Positions 10,171-19,259 are shown, counted from the stretch's first letter. The stretch is DNA of 34,287 nucleotides from an uncultured Lachnospiraceae bacterium (GCA_947574135.1 CANPIM010000035.1:1-34287); one strand, 5' to 3'. The notes: a model not told the origin generated them from the letters alone. Numbers and translations are program-made.

Positions 10171-10243
10171 GCTGAAATAGCTCAGTTGGTAGAGCGACGC
10201 ACTCGTAATGCGTAGGTCGAGGGTTCAAGTCCCTTTTTCAGCT
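10171..10243 (+). tRNA. tRNA-Thr, anticodon CGU
   Basis: A complete 73-base cloverleaf is present: acceptor stem GCTGAAA/TTTCAGC, D-arm GCTC...GAGC, anticodon stem ACGCA/TGCGT with loop CTCGTAA (anticodon CGT, reading ACG), and T-arm with TTCAAGT loop. The discriminator base is T and the CCA end is not encoded. It stands alone with its own promoter and terminator. Confidence 0.96.
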
Positions 10244-10249
10244 TTGATG

Positions 10250-10295
10250 AAAAAACCGGCAAAGACCTTACCTTTCAAGGTCTTTGCCGGTTTTC
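10250..10295. terminator. Bidirectional rho-independent terminator after tRNA-Thr
   Basis: A perfect 14-bp stem (10256-10269 with 10277-10290) has a 7-base loop. It has T runs on both sides (TTTT on the + strand, six T on the - strand), so it can serve both the tRNA and the leftward gene ending at 10318. Confidence 0.92.
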
Positions 10296-10317
10296 CCGTT
10301 CTAAATACAACAGCCCC

Positions 10318-10893
10318 TTAATTCTCATTCAAAATGTTCTGCACAGCTCTCCACTCAATGACCGGCTTATTCTCCTGGTTGGAAACTGCCGTCTGACTCT
10401 TTTTCCTGCTTATCTTGGCTATATTTATAATCAGGCTTCCCAGAGCCGCAGCAAGGCATATACCTGCCGCAGCAAGGGCGATGGTCAGATTGTTTTCCAC
10501 TCCTGAAAAGAAGTAGCAGCCCGCGCCCAGGATTATGCCCACTATGACACAGACAATGGGCGTACTGAACATCTCGCTTTTCATGCCGCTGACCGCCCAG
10601 GACTGCGGCTTATGGCAATGGGGGCATTCATCCCGGAAGGCCAGGGAATATATCTGCTTTTCCGTGGCATTCCGGTAAGCCTCCTTCACGGCCCGCACCA
10701 GATTTCTATGGGCCATGGCATTTAATTTTTGCACCTTCTTTGCATCCAGCTCCTTAAAATTGCTGTTAAGCTCTGCCTCCATGCCGGAAATGGTGGCCAT
10801 AAGAGGACCACTGTTTTTCATACACTGTTCACACTGAAAGGAATACGGCACCTGAATGGTCTCGGTTTTTTTGTGTTTGTAATAAGTACCCAA
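10318..10893 (-). CDS. Unrecognised membrane protein with zinc-ribbon-like cysteines
   Basis: I do not recognise this 191-residue protein. Residues 1-100 are soluble and contain two CxxC pairs, C21-x2-C24 (FQCEQCMKN) and C90-x2-C93 (DECPHCHKP), which could together bind one zinc. The helical segment between them is rich in Lys, Glu and Ala. Two membrane segments follow at about 111-130 and 136-158, then a charged tail. The start is TTG at 10893, preceded by GGGAG ten bases away. It begins 23 bases after the FGGY kinase stop, so it is probably the second gene of that transcript and ends at the bidirectional terminator. Its function is unknown. Confidence 0.72.
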   Translation of the reverse strand: MGTYYKHKKTETIQVPYSFQCEQCMKNSGPLMATISGMEAELNSNFKELDAKKVQKLNAMAHRNLVRAVKEAYRNATEKQIYSLAFRDECPHCHKPQSWAVSGMKSEMFSTPIVCVIVGIILGAGCYFFSGVENNLTIALAAAGICLAAALGSLIINIAKISRKKSQTAVSNQENKPVIEWRAVQNILNEN

Positions 10894-10916
10894 TGCCTTT
10901 TTCTCCCGTATAAAAA

Positions 10917-12509
10917 TTACCGCAAATGATCCACGGCCGCACGCTCAATGGCCAGCCCGGCCCGATACCGGACCATAAAGTCCTCAAAGCCTTCCACATC
11001 TTTTGCATCCGGAGCCACGCTGCTGCCGGCTGCGTCTGCAAAGACACGTTTATTCAAATATTCCGGCAGAGTTTCCTGGTCTGCCCGGTTCTTAGCATAA
11101 GCCGCCAAAAGCGCCATGCCCCAAGGGCCGCCCTCTCCCGCTGTCTCCATCACGGACACCGGTGTTTTCATGGCTGCCGCCATCATGCGCTGGCCCACAC
11201 CCTTTGTCTTAAAGAGACCACCATGGCCCAACAGGCTGTCAAGCTCCACCTTTTCCTCAGCCAGAATATCCATACCAATCTTCACCACGCCCAGAGCCGT
11301 AAACAAATGGGCGCGCATAAAATTGGCCAGATTAAAATTGGCATCCGGCTTGCGGACAAACAGAGGACGCCCCTCCTCCATGCCAGTGATAAATTCTCCG
11401 GAATAGTAACCGTAGGACAAAAGGCCACCGCAGTCGGCATCTCCCTCCAAAGCCTTATTGTACAGGAGGCCATACAGACTGTCTGCATCCATGGAAAGCC
11501 CTGCTGCCTGAGAAAACTCCCGGAAAAGCCCCACCCAGGCGTTGAGATCCGAGGTACAGTTATTGGCATGTACCATGGCCACCGGAGAGCCATCCGGTGT
11601 GGTCACCATATCAATCTCCCTGTGAAGCTTGGCAAGGTCACGCTCCAGCACAGCCATTACAAAAATAGAGGTTCCGGCGGACACATTTCCTGTGCGCTTG
11701 GCCACACTGTTGGTAGCCGCCATACCGGTTCCCGCGTCTCCCTCCGGCGGACACAGCAAAATTCCCGCCTTAAGCTTCCCTGTGGGATCCAAAAGTCTTG
11801 CGCCCTCCTGGGTAAGGGTACCGGCCTCCTCCCCGGCCACAAGCACCTGGGGAAGTATCTGCCCTATCTTCCAGGGAAAACCATAGGAGGCCACCTGGGC
11901 GTCAAACTTGTCCAGCATATCCTGCCGATAGGTCATGGTATTGGCATCCACCGGGAACATGCCAGAGGCATCTCCAATTCCCAGTACCTTTTTTCCCGTC
12001 AGCTTCCAGTGAATATAGCCGGCCAGGGTAGTCAGATATGCAATCTGAGGTACATGCTCCTCCCCTTCCAAAACCGCATGATACAGATGGGAAATGCTCC
12101 AGCGCTCTGGAATATTATACTGAAACAGCTCTGTCAGCTCTGCCGCAGCCTTTCCTGTCATGGTATTGCGCCAGGTGCGGAAAGGCACTAAAAGCTCCCC
12201 CTTCTCGTCAAAAGCCATATAGCCATGCATCATGGCGCTGACACCCATGGCGCCCACCTGGATCAGCTCCACGTCATACCTTTTCTTCACATCCTCCGCC
12301 AAATCCCGGTAGCAGCCCTTAAGGCCCTCCCAGATATCCGTCAGGGAATAGGTCCAAACCCCGTTTTCCAGCCGATTCTCCCACTCATGACTGCCGGATG
12401 CCACCGGCGTATGAGTCTCGTCAATCAGGACTGCCTTGATCCGGGTCGATCCCAGCTCAATGCCCAGCGTGGTCCTTCCCTCTTCAATCTGTACCCTCTT
12501 ATCCTCCAT
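10917..12509 (-). CDS. FGGY-family carbohydrate kinase
   Basis: The 530-residue protein is the usual length for FGGY kinases, which phosphorylate pentuloses, hexuloses or polyols with ATP in the cytoplasm. The N-terminal domain opens with the nucleotide-phosphate motif [15 protein letters not shown]. The substrate-side segment [15 protein letters not shown] follows, and the C-terminal domain shows [19 protein letters not shown] and [20 protein letters not shown]. It is commonly auto-annotated as xylulokinase or ribulokinase, but the substrate is not fixed by these motifs. It has a promoter at 12544-12573 and an AGGAGG site nine bases before ATG. Codirectional SIS and YjbQ genes lie upstream behind a terminator, so it is separately transcribed but probably part of the same sugar locus. 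Confidence 0.9.
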   Translation of the reverse strand: MEDKRVQIEEGRTTLGIELGSTRIKAVLIDETHTPVASGSHEWENRLENGVWTYSLTDIWEGLKGCYRDLAEDVKKRYDVELIQVGAMGVSAMMHGYMAFDEKGELLVPFRTWRNTMTGKAAAELTELFQYNIPERWSISHLYHAVLEGEEHVPQIAYLTTLAGYIHWKLTGKKVLGIGDASGMFPVDANTMTYRQDMLDKFDAQVASYGFPWKIGQILPQVLVAGEEAGTLTQEGARLLDPTGKLKAGILLCPPEGDAGTGMAATNSVAKRTGNVSAGTSIFVMAVLERDLAKLHREIDMVTTPDGSPVAMVHANNCTSDLNAWVGLFREFSQAAGLSMDADSLYGLLYNKALEGDADCGGLLSYGYYSGEFITGMEEGRPLFVRKPDANFNLANFMRAHLFTALGVVKIGMDILAEEKVELDSLLGHGGLFKTKGVGQRMMAAAMKTPVSVMETAGEGGPWGMALLAAYAKNRADQETLPEYLNKRVFADAAGSSVAPDAKDVEGFEDFMVRYRAGLAIERAAVDHLR

Positions 12510-12543
12510 TGCTCCATACCCTCCTGGTTTATATTCTACCTAT

Positions 12544-12573
12544 ACTATAGCCCCCTTCCAAAAGGCTTGTCAA
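12544..12573 (-). promoter_or_regulatory. Sigma-A promoter of the FGGY kinase gene
   Basis: On the minus strand, perfect TTGACA (12573-12568) and TATAGT (12549-12544) are 18 bases apart. The start codon is 35 bases downstream. Confidence 0.75.
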
Positions 12574-12666
12574 TGAAAATCCCCCATAAGAGACAAAAAA
12601 CTTCCCCTGAACGCGGCATTCGCCAGATATGAGTGCAAACACTCCCGCCTGGCTCATTGCTGGCGC

Positions 12667-12697
12667 AAAAAATAAGAGGGCGCCCAGACGCCCCCTC
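12667..12697 (-). terminator. Rho-independent terminator after the yjbQ-like gene
   Basis: A GC-rich stem (CGCCCTC 12682-12676 with GAGGGGGCG 12697-12689, one bulge) is followed by TTATTTTTT on the minus strand. It begins 16 bases past the yjbQ stop. Confidence 0.8.
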
Positions 12698-12712
12698 ATT
12701 TATCCAACTCGA

Positions 12713-13333
12713 TTACCGCTTCTGCTGCAAATCGAACTGTTGCATATAAGCCTTTTCCTCATCCGTATACTTCCGAAGGGTATTGATCACCGCGCCATCC
12801 TTCCATTTGCGGTCGCCTACGGACTCTGTGGTTCCCATAACGGTTACGTTTACCTGTCTGCGTCTTGCCCGGACATGATCCCAGTCAATAAAGTAAATAT
12901 GAGCAAACTCACCGCCATCCAGCACGCCGTCCTTGATGGTCATGGTCTCGCTTCTACCAAAGAATACACTGCGCAGATGGCCGTCTGTGTTCATGCTGGT
13001 GTAATCTCCCGGCTCATTTACATAGCGGCCGAACTGTGCATGAACGGGACCGGGATGACGATACTGATGCTCCTCGGCAAAATCCGGAATCATTTTCCGC
13101 ATAATATCCAACAGATCATGCTGCAGATACTCCAGATCAAAGCTGTCAATATCGTGAGAGCACTCCTGTACCATCACGGAGCAGGTGGTGTGATGGGAAG
13201 CGATGCAGCAGGTACCATTCACCACGCCGGACTCCTTTACGATCTCCATGATCTCCTTGGACAAATCATGAAAGGTGGGGATCCATCCTCTGGACTGTAC
13301 CTCTAATTCCTTCTGATAAACTTTAAACTCCAT
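12713..13333 (-). CDS. YjbQ / UPF0047 family protein (secondary thiamine-phosphate synthase-like)
   Basis: The 206-residue protein belongs to the YjbQ (COG0432) family. Typical segments are CCIASHHTTCSVMVQE near residues 40-57, the histidine-rich YRHPGPVHAQFGRYV, and the C-terminal FIDWDHVRARRRQVNVTVMG. E. coli YjbQ has a weak thiamine-phosphate synthase activity, but the physiological role of the family is unsettled. I chose ATG 13333 (MEFKVYQKE), which has GGAGG about eight bases upstream; an ATG five codons earlier overlaps that site. It lies 86 bases downstream of the SIS gene in the same direction and ends at a terminator, so the two form an operon. That context suggests a role linked to sugar-phosphate metabolism rather than to thiamine, whose other genes are absent here. 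Confidence 0.85.
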   Translation of the reverse strand: MEFKVYQKELEVQSRGWIPTFHDLSKEIMEIVKESGVVNGTCCIASHHTTCSVMVQECSHDIDSFDLEYLQHDLLDIMRKMIPDFAEEHQYRHPGPVHAQFGRYVNEPGDYTSMNTDGHLRSVFFGRSETMTIKDGVLDGGEFAHIYFIDWDHVRARRRQVNVTVMGTTESVGDRKWKDGAVINTLRKYTDEEKAYMQQFDLQQKR

Positions 13334-13419
13334 TTGTAATTCCTCCATTTCTTATCTTTTATAAGCCACAGGACCGGCTGGCTTCTCCCGTCCCCTGGCC
13401 AGTGTCCCTTATGTACTTC

Positions 13420-14019
13420 TCACTTTCCCTGATTCAGTCTCTCGCCTACGGCTCCGCCGGGATGAATCAGTGCAAACTGCTCATTTACATAACCGGTCTC
13501 CTCAATAAGCGCTGCCTGCAGAGCGTCAAAAATCACACTCACTGCAAGAAAGCTACTGGTTCCCTGACTGTTGTACTTGTCTGTCTCCAGCTCCACATGC
13601 ATGGGCAGTACCACGTCTGCTCCCTCGGCCAATGGGGAATCCAAACGCTCCGTGACAGAGATAACCGCTGCTCCCTTCTTTTTGCATATGTCCAGAATGG
13701 GCAGCAGCTCTTTGGTCTTTCCACCCCGGGATGCCAGAATCATCACATCCCCCTTCTGCATAAAGCCCAGAGCCCCGTGAACAGCCTCCGCCGGTGAAAT
13801 AAAACGGGCCGGCCGCTCCATGCAGCACATGAGATGAGCCATATGCATGCAGGCAATCCCTGAATGTCCGCAGCCGCTGGTCCCAATCCGGGGAGCCTTT
13901 GCCAGCAGATCCACCGCTTTCTCAAAAGCTTCAAAATCCATATAATCCAGGGCATCCTGTACCGCCTGCTTTTCAATGGCAAATGCCTCTCTTCCTCGTT
14001 TCCGTGCTTCCTGGTTCAT
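13420..14019 (-). CDS. SIS-domain sugar-phosphate isomerase, KpsF/GutQ-like without CBS domains
   Basis: The protein is 199 residues. It has a phosphosugar-binding SIS fold: IGTSGCGHSGIACMHMAHL (about 45-63), ILASRGGKTKELLPIL (about 94-109), SVTERLDSPLAEGADVVLPM, and the signature IHPGGAVGERL at the end with His186. That last motif is typical of arabinose-5-phosphate isomerases (KpsF/KdsD/GutQ), but the paired CBS domains of those enzymes are missing. The start is ATG 14019, preceded by AAAGGAGG; the frame extends upstream to 14100, but that part is Lys/Arg-rich and lacks a site. Promoter TTGATT-17-TAGAAT lies at 14072-14100. It is divergent from the TIM-like gene and followed by yjbQ. The stop is TGA. 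Confidence 0.88.
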   Translation of the reverse strand: MNQEARKRGREAFAIEKQAVQDALDYMDFEAFEKAVDLLAKAPRIGTSGCGHSGIACMHMAHLMCCMERPARFISPAEAVHGALGFMQKGDVMILASRGGKTKELLPILDICKKKGAAVISVTERLDSPLAEGADVVLPMHVELETDKYNSQGTSSFLAVSVIFDALQAALIEETGYVNEQFALIHPGGAVGERLNQGK

Positions 14020-14071
14020 GCTTCCTCCTTTCCCTCTCTGCTTTCTCTTTGTTTCTTTTGCCTTCCGTTTT

Positions 14072-14100
14072 ATTCTATCACCTTTTTTATTAGAAATCAA
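14072..14100 (-). promoter_or_regulatory. Promoter of the SIS-yjbQ operon
   Basis: On the minus strand, TTGATT (14100-14095) and TAGAAT (14077-14072) are 17 bases apart. The SIS start codon is 53 bases downstream. Confidence 0.7.
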
Positions 14101-14103
14101 TAC

Positions 14104-14133
14104 GAAAGTTAAAAGAAAATAATATTGACTTTC
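14104..14133. promoter_or_regulatory. Inverted repeat between divergent promoters, candidate DeoR-family operator
   Basis: GAAAGT (14104-14109) and ACTTTC (14128-14133) form a perfect 6-base inverted repeat with an 18-base AT-rich spacer. It lies between the two -35 boxes; the right arm overlaps the -35 of the TIM-like gene. The repressor gene at 15316-16092 is the obvious candidate ligand, but this is inference. Confidence 0.35.
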
Positions 14134-14153
14134 CAGAAAATATGCTCTATACT
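14125..14153 (+). promoter_or_regulatory. Promoter of the TIM-like isomerase gene
   Basis: TTGACT (14125-14130) and TATACT (14148-14153) are 17 bases apart, each one mismatch from consensus. Confidence 0.8.
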
Positions 14154-14191
14154 GAAAACAAATAAAATCTTACATAGAAATGGAGGAAGCC

Positions 14192-14899
14192 ATGAGACAA
14201 CGTTTAAAAATAAAACCGCCTTTTTTTGAGATCGGACCCAAATCCTACCTGTATGGAGATGATATTCTAGAGCTGGCCAAGATAGCCGACGCCGCCTCCG
14301 CCAAATACGATGTGGACATTATCTACACCACCCCGGTGGCAGACATCCGCCGGGTCAGCGAGGCCACGGAGCACATCCATGTATTTGCGCCCCATATGGA
14401 CCCGCTTCCCATTGGCCGTGGTCTGGCTGACATTCTGCCGGAATCCGTCAAGGCTGCAGGCGCCCAGGGCGTTATGCTGAATCACTGTGAAAAGCCCGTT
14501 CCCCTTCCCGTTCTGTACGCCACCATTAAGCGTGCAAAGGAGGTGGGCCTTATGACCATCGTATGCGCAGACTCCATTGCCGAGGCCAAGGCCATTGCCT
14601 GCCTGGGACCGGACATTATCGTTCCTGAGCCCTCGGAGCTTATTGGAACCGGCCAGACCAGCGATATGGAGTATGTTTCCGCCTCCATTAAGGCTGTGAA
14701 GTCACAGAATCCCAACATTCTGGTTCTCCAGGGTGCCGGCATCAGCAACGGAGAGGACGTATACCGGGTGATCCATGCCGGAGCCGAGGCCACCGGTTCC
14801 TCCAGCGGCGTGGTAAAGGCCGCCGACAGAGCTGCCATGGTGGACGAGATGATAGGCGCCGTGCGAAGAGCCTGGGATGATCTCCACGCTGGAAGATAA
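14192..14899 (+). CDS. Archaeal-type triose-phosphate isomerase-like enzyme
   Basis: The 235-residue TIM barrel is shorter than bacterial TpiA (about 250) and resembles archaeal TIM. All three catalytic residues of TIM are present: Lys17 in EIGPKSYLYG, His98 in VMLNHCEKP, and Glu146 in IIVPEPSELIGTG. The phosphate-gripping loops follow in LQGAGISNGEDV and TGSSSGVVKA. Related enzymes in sugar operons isomerise tetrulose phosphates in erythritol or threitol pathways (EryH, LerI), so a four-carbon or other ketose phosphate is as likely a substrate as triose phosphate. ATG 14192 sits five bases after GGAGG; an ATG four codons earlier overlaps the site. It has its own promoter, is divergent from the SIS gene, and ends before terminator 15049-15076. 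Confidence 0.85.
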   Translation: MRQRLKIKPPFFEIGPKSYLYGDDILELAKIADAASAKYDVDIIYTTPVADIRRVSEATEHIHVFAPHMDPLPIGRGLADILPESVKAAGAQGVMLNHCEKPVPLPVLYATIKRAKEVGLMTIVCADSIAEAKAIACLGPDIIVPEPSELIGTGQTSDMEYVSASIKAVKSQNPNILVLQGAGISNGEDVYRVIHAGAEATGSSSGVVKAADRAAMVDEMIGAVRRAWDDLHAGR

Positions 14900-14993
14900 C
14901 CGGTTTCTTTCCTGGAGACTCCTGTTTTGCTTGCAGCAGCAGAAGATTTCATTCCCTTCTACTGTTTCTGCATAGATAACACATTTTCCCAAG

Positions 14994-15030
14994 GGAAAGA
15001 TCCTGAAATCCGCAACTTTGGGATCTTTCC
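14994..15030 (+). other. Intergenic hairpin
   Basis: GGAAAGATCC (14994-15003) pairs perfectly with GGATCTTTCC (15021-15030) around a 17-base loop. No T run follows, so it is not a classical terminator. It sits between the TIM-like stop and the terminator at 15049. Confidence 0.5.
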
Positions 15031-15048
15031 GTCAAATCCGAGGAATAG

Positions 15049-15080
15049 GCCCGCCTTTTAGCGGGCTTTTCCTTTTATGG
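15049..15080 (+). terminator. Rho-independent terminator after the TIM-like gene
   Basis: GCCCGC (15049-15054) and GCGGGC (15061-15066) form a six-base stem with a short loop, followed by TTTTCCTTTT. Confidence 0.8.
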
Positions 15081-15084
15081 ATTC

Positions 15085-15215
15085 CCCATCCTCCGTGAAC
15101 AAGGAAACTTTTCCCCATAAAAACCTTTCCAATGAAGTAGGGGAACGACCTTCTCCCTTGCTCGTGCTCCGGACACCCGTCAGCCTTTGCTGACACGTTT
15201 CCCCTGGGTGCCCGT
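15085..15215. other. Structured intergenic element of unknown function
   Basis: The 416 bases between the TIM-like gene and the DeoR gene hold no convincing gene. This part has several nested pairings. An 8-base stem (15171-15178 with 15206-15213, one wobble on the minus-strand RNA) encloses the hairpin GTCAGC/GCTGAC (15179-15184 with 15189-15194). A separate TTCCCC/GGGGAA pair lies at 15111-15116 and 15140-15145. Short open frames run across it on the minus strand but lack credible starts. It could be a dispersed intergenic repeat or an RNA element. Confidence 0.35.
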
Positions 15216-15221
15216 GTGCAT

Positions 15222-15255
15222 AAAAAAGGCAGGAAACCAAAAACAGCCTCCTGCC
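15222..15255 (-). terminator. Rho-independent terminator of the DeoR regulator gene
   Basis: On the minus strand, GGCAGGA (15255-15249) pairs with TCCTGCC (15234-15228) around a 14-base loop and is followed by TTTTTT. It lies about 60 bases beyond the stop codon. Confidence 0.85.
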
Positions 15256-15315
15256 CACATTCTTTTCCATATATTACTGCCCCTGCCAGACCCTTTTCCA
15301 TCCTTACAGGACTTT

Positions 15316-16092
15316 TCAGCAGACCAATACCTCCAGCCCCTGCTGCCGTACTCTCTCACAATCCTCCGGTAAAATCTCCTTGTTTGTCACCCAGGTATGA
15401 ATATGATGCAGATCCCCCACCTGGGAAAAGCTCTCATGTCCAAATTTACTGGCATCCGCAGCCACGATGACCTGTCTGGCCCGCTCCATCATCACCCGGT
15501 CCACTGCAGCCTCCTCCGCGTGATAGGTGGTAAGCCCCATCTGGGGATCCAGTCCGTCCATGGACAAAATCGCCTTGTCCGCCTTATACCTGCGCAGCTG
15601 GTTCAGCACCTCGTTTCCGTAGGTAAAGGAATACTGGGCATTGATCTCGCCTCCCAGTAAAAACACCCGAAAGGTAGGAAAGCTGCCCAGCTCCACGGCC
15701 ACGGTCAGGGAATTGGTCACAATATTCAGGTTCTTATTTTTCTTTAGCTCCACCGCTGTAAAATAGGTGGTGGTCCCGGAATTGATAAACAGGGTCTCTC
15801 CGTCATGCACCAGGCTGGAAACTCCGGCTGCAATCTCCTTTTTGGGCTGTAAATTCTGCTGGGTCCGAAAACGGAAATCCAGATGATAAAAATTATTTAC
15901 CGTCTGCACAGCGCCACCGGAGGTTCGCTCCAGGTATCCGTCCCGCTCCAGAGCTGCCAAATCACTGCGTATGGTCACCACGCTGGTCCCCAAATCCCTG
16001 CTCAGCTGATTGACCTTCACCTGTCCGTCCCGATTCAGTATACTCAATATCTTTTGCCTACGCTCGTCAATCTTCAAACCGCCTGTCCTCAT
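15316..16092 (-). CDS. DeoR-family transcriptional regulator
   Basis: The 258-residue protein has an N-terminal DeoR winged helix-turn-helix at about 7-60 (DERRQKILSILNRDGQVKVNQL... then SVVTIRSDLAALERDGYLERTSGGA). A DeoR C-terminal sugar-phosphate sensor follows at about 80-235 (FINSGTTTYFTAVEL, IVTNSLTVAVEL, FLLGGEIN, LSMDGLDPQMGLTTYHAEEAAV, VVAADASKFG). Such proteins usually repress a neighbouring sugar pathway until a phosphorylated intermediate binds. The gene is oriented toward the TIM-like gene and is the likely local regulator of the TIM, SIS-yjbQ and perhaps FGGY units. ATG 16092 is annotated; a TTG six codons later with GAGGA upstream is an alternative. Promoter GTGACA-17-TATATT lies at 16145-16173. 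Confidence 0.92.
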   Translation of the reverse strand: MRTGGLKIDERRQKILSILNRDGQVKVNQLSRDLGTSVVTIRSDLAALERDGYLERTSGGAVQTVNNFYHLDFRFRTQQNLQPKKEIAAGVSSLVHDGETLFINSGTTTYFTAVELKKNKNLNIVTNSLTVAVELGSFPTFRVFLLGGEINAQYSFTYGNEVLNQLRRYKADKAILSMDGLDPQMGLTTYHAEEAAVDRVMMERARQVIVAADASKFGHESFSQVGDLHHIHTWVTNKEILPEDCERVRQQGLEVLVC

Positions 16093-16144
16093 AGCCAGTC
16101 AATCCTTTTCTTTTATATTTTCCCCTTTCTTTCCTCTCCCTTTC

Positions 16145-16173
16145 AATATACCATGTTTTTTTCATTCTGTCAC
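16145..16173 (-). promoter_or_regulatory. Promoter of the DeoR regulator gene
   Basis: On the minus strand, GTGACA (16173-16168) and TATATT (16150-16145) are 17 bases apart. The start codon is about 53 bases downstream. Confidence 0.7.
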
Positions 16174-16201
16174 TAGCTAATAGACAATAATATTTTCTAT
16201 T

Positions 16202-16954
16202 CTATTTCTGTGTTCCCTCACAGCCGGATCCCAAAAGCTCCAGAAGCCGGGCATACTCCTCCTCCGTCACCTCCCGGTAATGGCCCTGGGGCAGTTTCCC
16301 CAATTCTATGTTCAGCACCCGCACCCGGCGAAGCTCCTCCACCCGGTAGCCTAAAGCCTGGCACATGCGCCGAATCTGCCGGTTCAACCCCTGGGTGAGA
16401 ATAATCCGGAACCGCTGTTTACCCATGCGCTCCACCTGGCAAGGCCGGGTCACCGCATCCAAAAGCACCCTTCCCTTCTCCTCCTTGCGAATGGAAACGC
16501 CCCTCCGCATTTGCTCCAAAAAGCCCTCTGTCACCGGCTTATTCACCCGGACCACATATTCCTTCTCATGATAGTTGGAGGCCTTTAAAATCTGATTTAC
16601 CAGCTCTCCCCGGTTAGTCATCAAAATCAGCCCCTCCGAGTCCTTATCCAGCCGTCCAATGGGATAGATCCGCTCCGGATAGCCAACAAAATCCACCAGA
16701 TTCCGCCGCTCCCGCTTATCCGTGGTACACACCACCCCCACCGGCTTGTTTACTGCCAGCAGGATCGGGCGGGGCGCTCCCTCACTTACCTGCCTCTCTC
16801 CCACGCAGATCACCTGGTCCGGCCGCACCTTTGTTCCCATAAGAGCCACCCGGCCGTCCACGGTCACACGCCCCTGCTCAATCAGCCGGTCCGCTTCTCT
16901 TCGGGAGCAGACCCCCTTTTCACTGAGATACTTATTTAAACGAATCTCTTCCAT
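16202..16954 (-). CDS. Pseudouridine synthase, RluF/RluB-like (RsuA family)
   Basis: The 250-residue protein has an N-terminal S4 RNA-binding domain (residues 3-50, IRLNKYLSEKGVCSRREADRLIEQGRV) followed by an RsuA-family catalytic domain. Catalytic Asp103 lies in IGRLDKDSEGL, with LAVNKPVGVVCTT before it and LTQGLNRQIRRMCQALGY after it. The segment LVNQILKASNYHEKEYVV resembles RluF, which modifies 23S rRNA near position 2604 (E. coli numbering), but RluB or RsuA specificity cannot be ruled out. ATG 16954 begins the S4 domain. An upstream TTG (17005) would add 17 Lys/Gly-rich residues and is less likely. The ribosome-binding site is only moderate. The stop is TAG. Confidence 0.87.
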   Translation of the reverse strand: MEEIRLNKYLSEKGVCSRREADRLIEQGRVTVDGRVALMGTKVRPDQVICVGERQVSEGAPRPILLAVNKPVGVVCTTDKRERRNLVDFVGYPERIYPIGRLDKDSEGLILMTNRGELVNQILKASNYHEKEYVVRVNKPVTEGFLEQMRRGVSIRKEEKGRVLLDAVTRPCQVERMGKQRFRIILTQGLNRQIRRMCQALGYRVEELRRVRVLNIELGKLPQGHYREVTEEEYARLLELLGSGCEGTQK

Positions 16955-17105
16955 AAATTCTATACCCTTCCCTTCCTTTATCCACCCCTGCTTCCTGTCT
17001 CCCAAAGAGGAACCCTTCCATAAAAGGGGAAGCCTGCCTCAAAAGCAAACTCTTATGCACAGCAAAATCCTACACAGAAAATAAAAGCGCGGCCGCAACA
17101 GCAGA

Positions 17106-17147
17106 AAATACCGCAAAATCAACCGAAACCGATGATTTTGCGGCATT
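17106..17147 (-). terminator. Rho-independent terminator after guaB
   Basis: A perfect 11-bp stem (17111-17121 with 17133-17143) has an 11-base loop and is followed on the minus strand by TATTTTCT. It lies 60 bases beyond the guaB stop. The other side (CATTTTG on the + strand) is weaker. Confidence 0.8.
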
Positions 17148-17202
17148 TTGTTATCCCTTGTTGACAAGCATACACATTTCCTGTCAACAGAAGGCGACCT
17201 GT

Positions 17203-18699
<1,497 letters not shown>

Positions 18700-18742
18700 C
18701 TACTGACACCCATTTCCCAAGTCACATATATATAGTTTTTCT

Positions 18743-18771
18743 ATCATAACAAAAATGTCGGTTTCTGTCAA
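18743..18771 (-). promoter_or_regulatory. Sigma-A promoter of guaB
   Basis: On the minus strand, perfect TTGACA (18771-18766) and TATGAT (18748-18743) are 17 bases apart. The -35 box overlaps the stop codon of the upstream small gene. Confidence 0.85.
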
Positions 18772-19259
18772 TTCAAAATTTTGCTGGGAACCGTCCGGCG
18801 GAAAATAGCCATAAGCTCCTCCTCCGGCTCCAGCCAAACCTGCACGTAGCCCTGATCCTGCTTGAACATCAGGGCATACACCGCCTGGCCCGTGGAACCG
18901 GTGGTAGCATCCACACTTTTCTTAATCCTACCCTTATAGCCCTCCAAACGAAGGGATTCCCTGGGCATCATGCACTCCAGCTGCTCCATCTGAAAGCTTC
19001 CCAGGCGTTTACGCCTCCAGCTCTTAACCACATCAATATCCAGCTGTCCGTTTACATAGAGATATTCATATTCCTGGCCGCTTTTATTGTTGACTATAAA
19101 GGTGGCCACTCCGGCCACTATGGCCAGAAAAATGGCTGGCCAGAAAATCAGCAGACCCACGGCTGCCAAAAAAACGGCTGCCGCGAAAAGTCCCTTGGAC
19201 AGCCCGCTCCCCTTTTGTCTGTTTGCCTTTACAATCTGCTCGAAATATTCATCCTGCAT
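18768..19259 (-). CDS. Small membrane protein of unknown function (possibly DUF6106-like)
   Basis: The 163-residue protein has a short polar N-terminus (MQDEYFEQIVKANRQ), a hydrophobic hairpin at about 22-57 that could be two membrane segments, and a soluble basic C-terminal domain of about 100 residues. It resembles small proteins of Lachnospiraceae sometimes grouped as DUF6106; this is from memory and untested. No catalytic motif is evident. GGAGG lies about 11 bases before the ATG. It is upstream of guaB in the same direction, and its stop codon overlaps the guaB promoter, so the two are probably uncoupled. Confidence 0.72.
   Translation of the reverse strand: MQDEYFEQIVKANRQKGSGLSKGLFAAAVFLAAVGLLIFWPAIFLAIVAGVATFIVNNKSGQEYEYLYVNGQLDIDVVKSWRRKRLGSFQMEQLECMMPRESLRLEGYKGRIKKSVDATTGSTGQAVYALMFKQDQGYVQVWLEPEEELMAIFRRTVPSKILN

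Noticed and set aside
10926..12191. 421-codon + strand open frame opposite the FGGY kinase
   Set aside because: It is antisense to a complete kinase with its own promoter and ribosome-binding site, and no recognisable domain is present.
12510..14180. TPP riboswitch or thiamine operon around the yjbQ-like gene
   Set aside because: No thi-box sequence or thiamine gene is visible; the neighbours are sugar-phosphate enzymes.
15032..15301. 89-codon - strand open frame between the TIM-like and DeoR genes
   Set aside because: It crosses a terminator and several hairpins, has no credible start, and two overlapping frames look equally good. It is better explained as a structured element.
17159..17189. 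Inverted repeat TGTTGACA / TGTCAACA just after guaB
   Set aside because: The arms contain a -35-like TTGACA, but no matching -10 or terminator T run was found. It was left unassigned.
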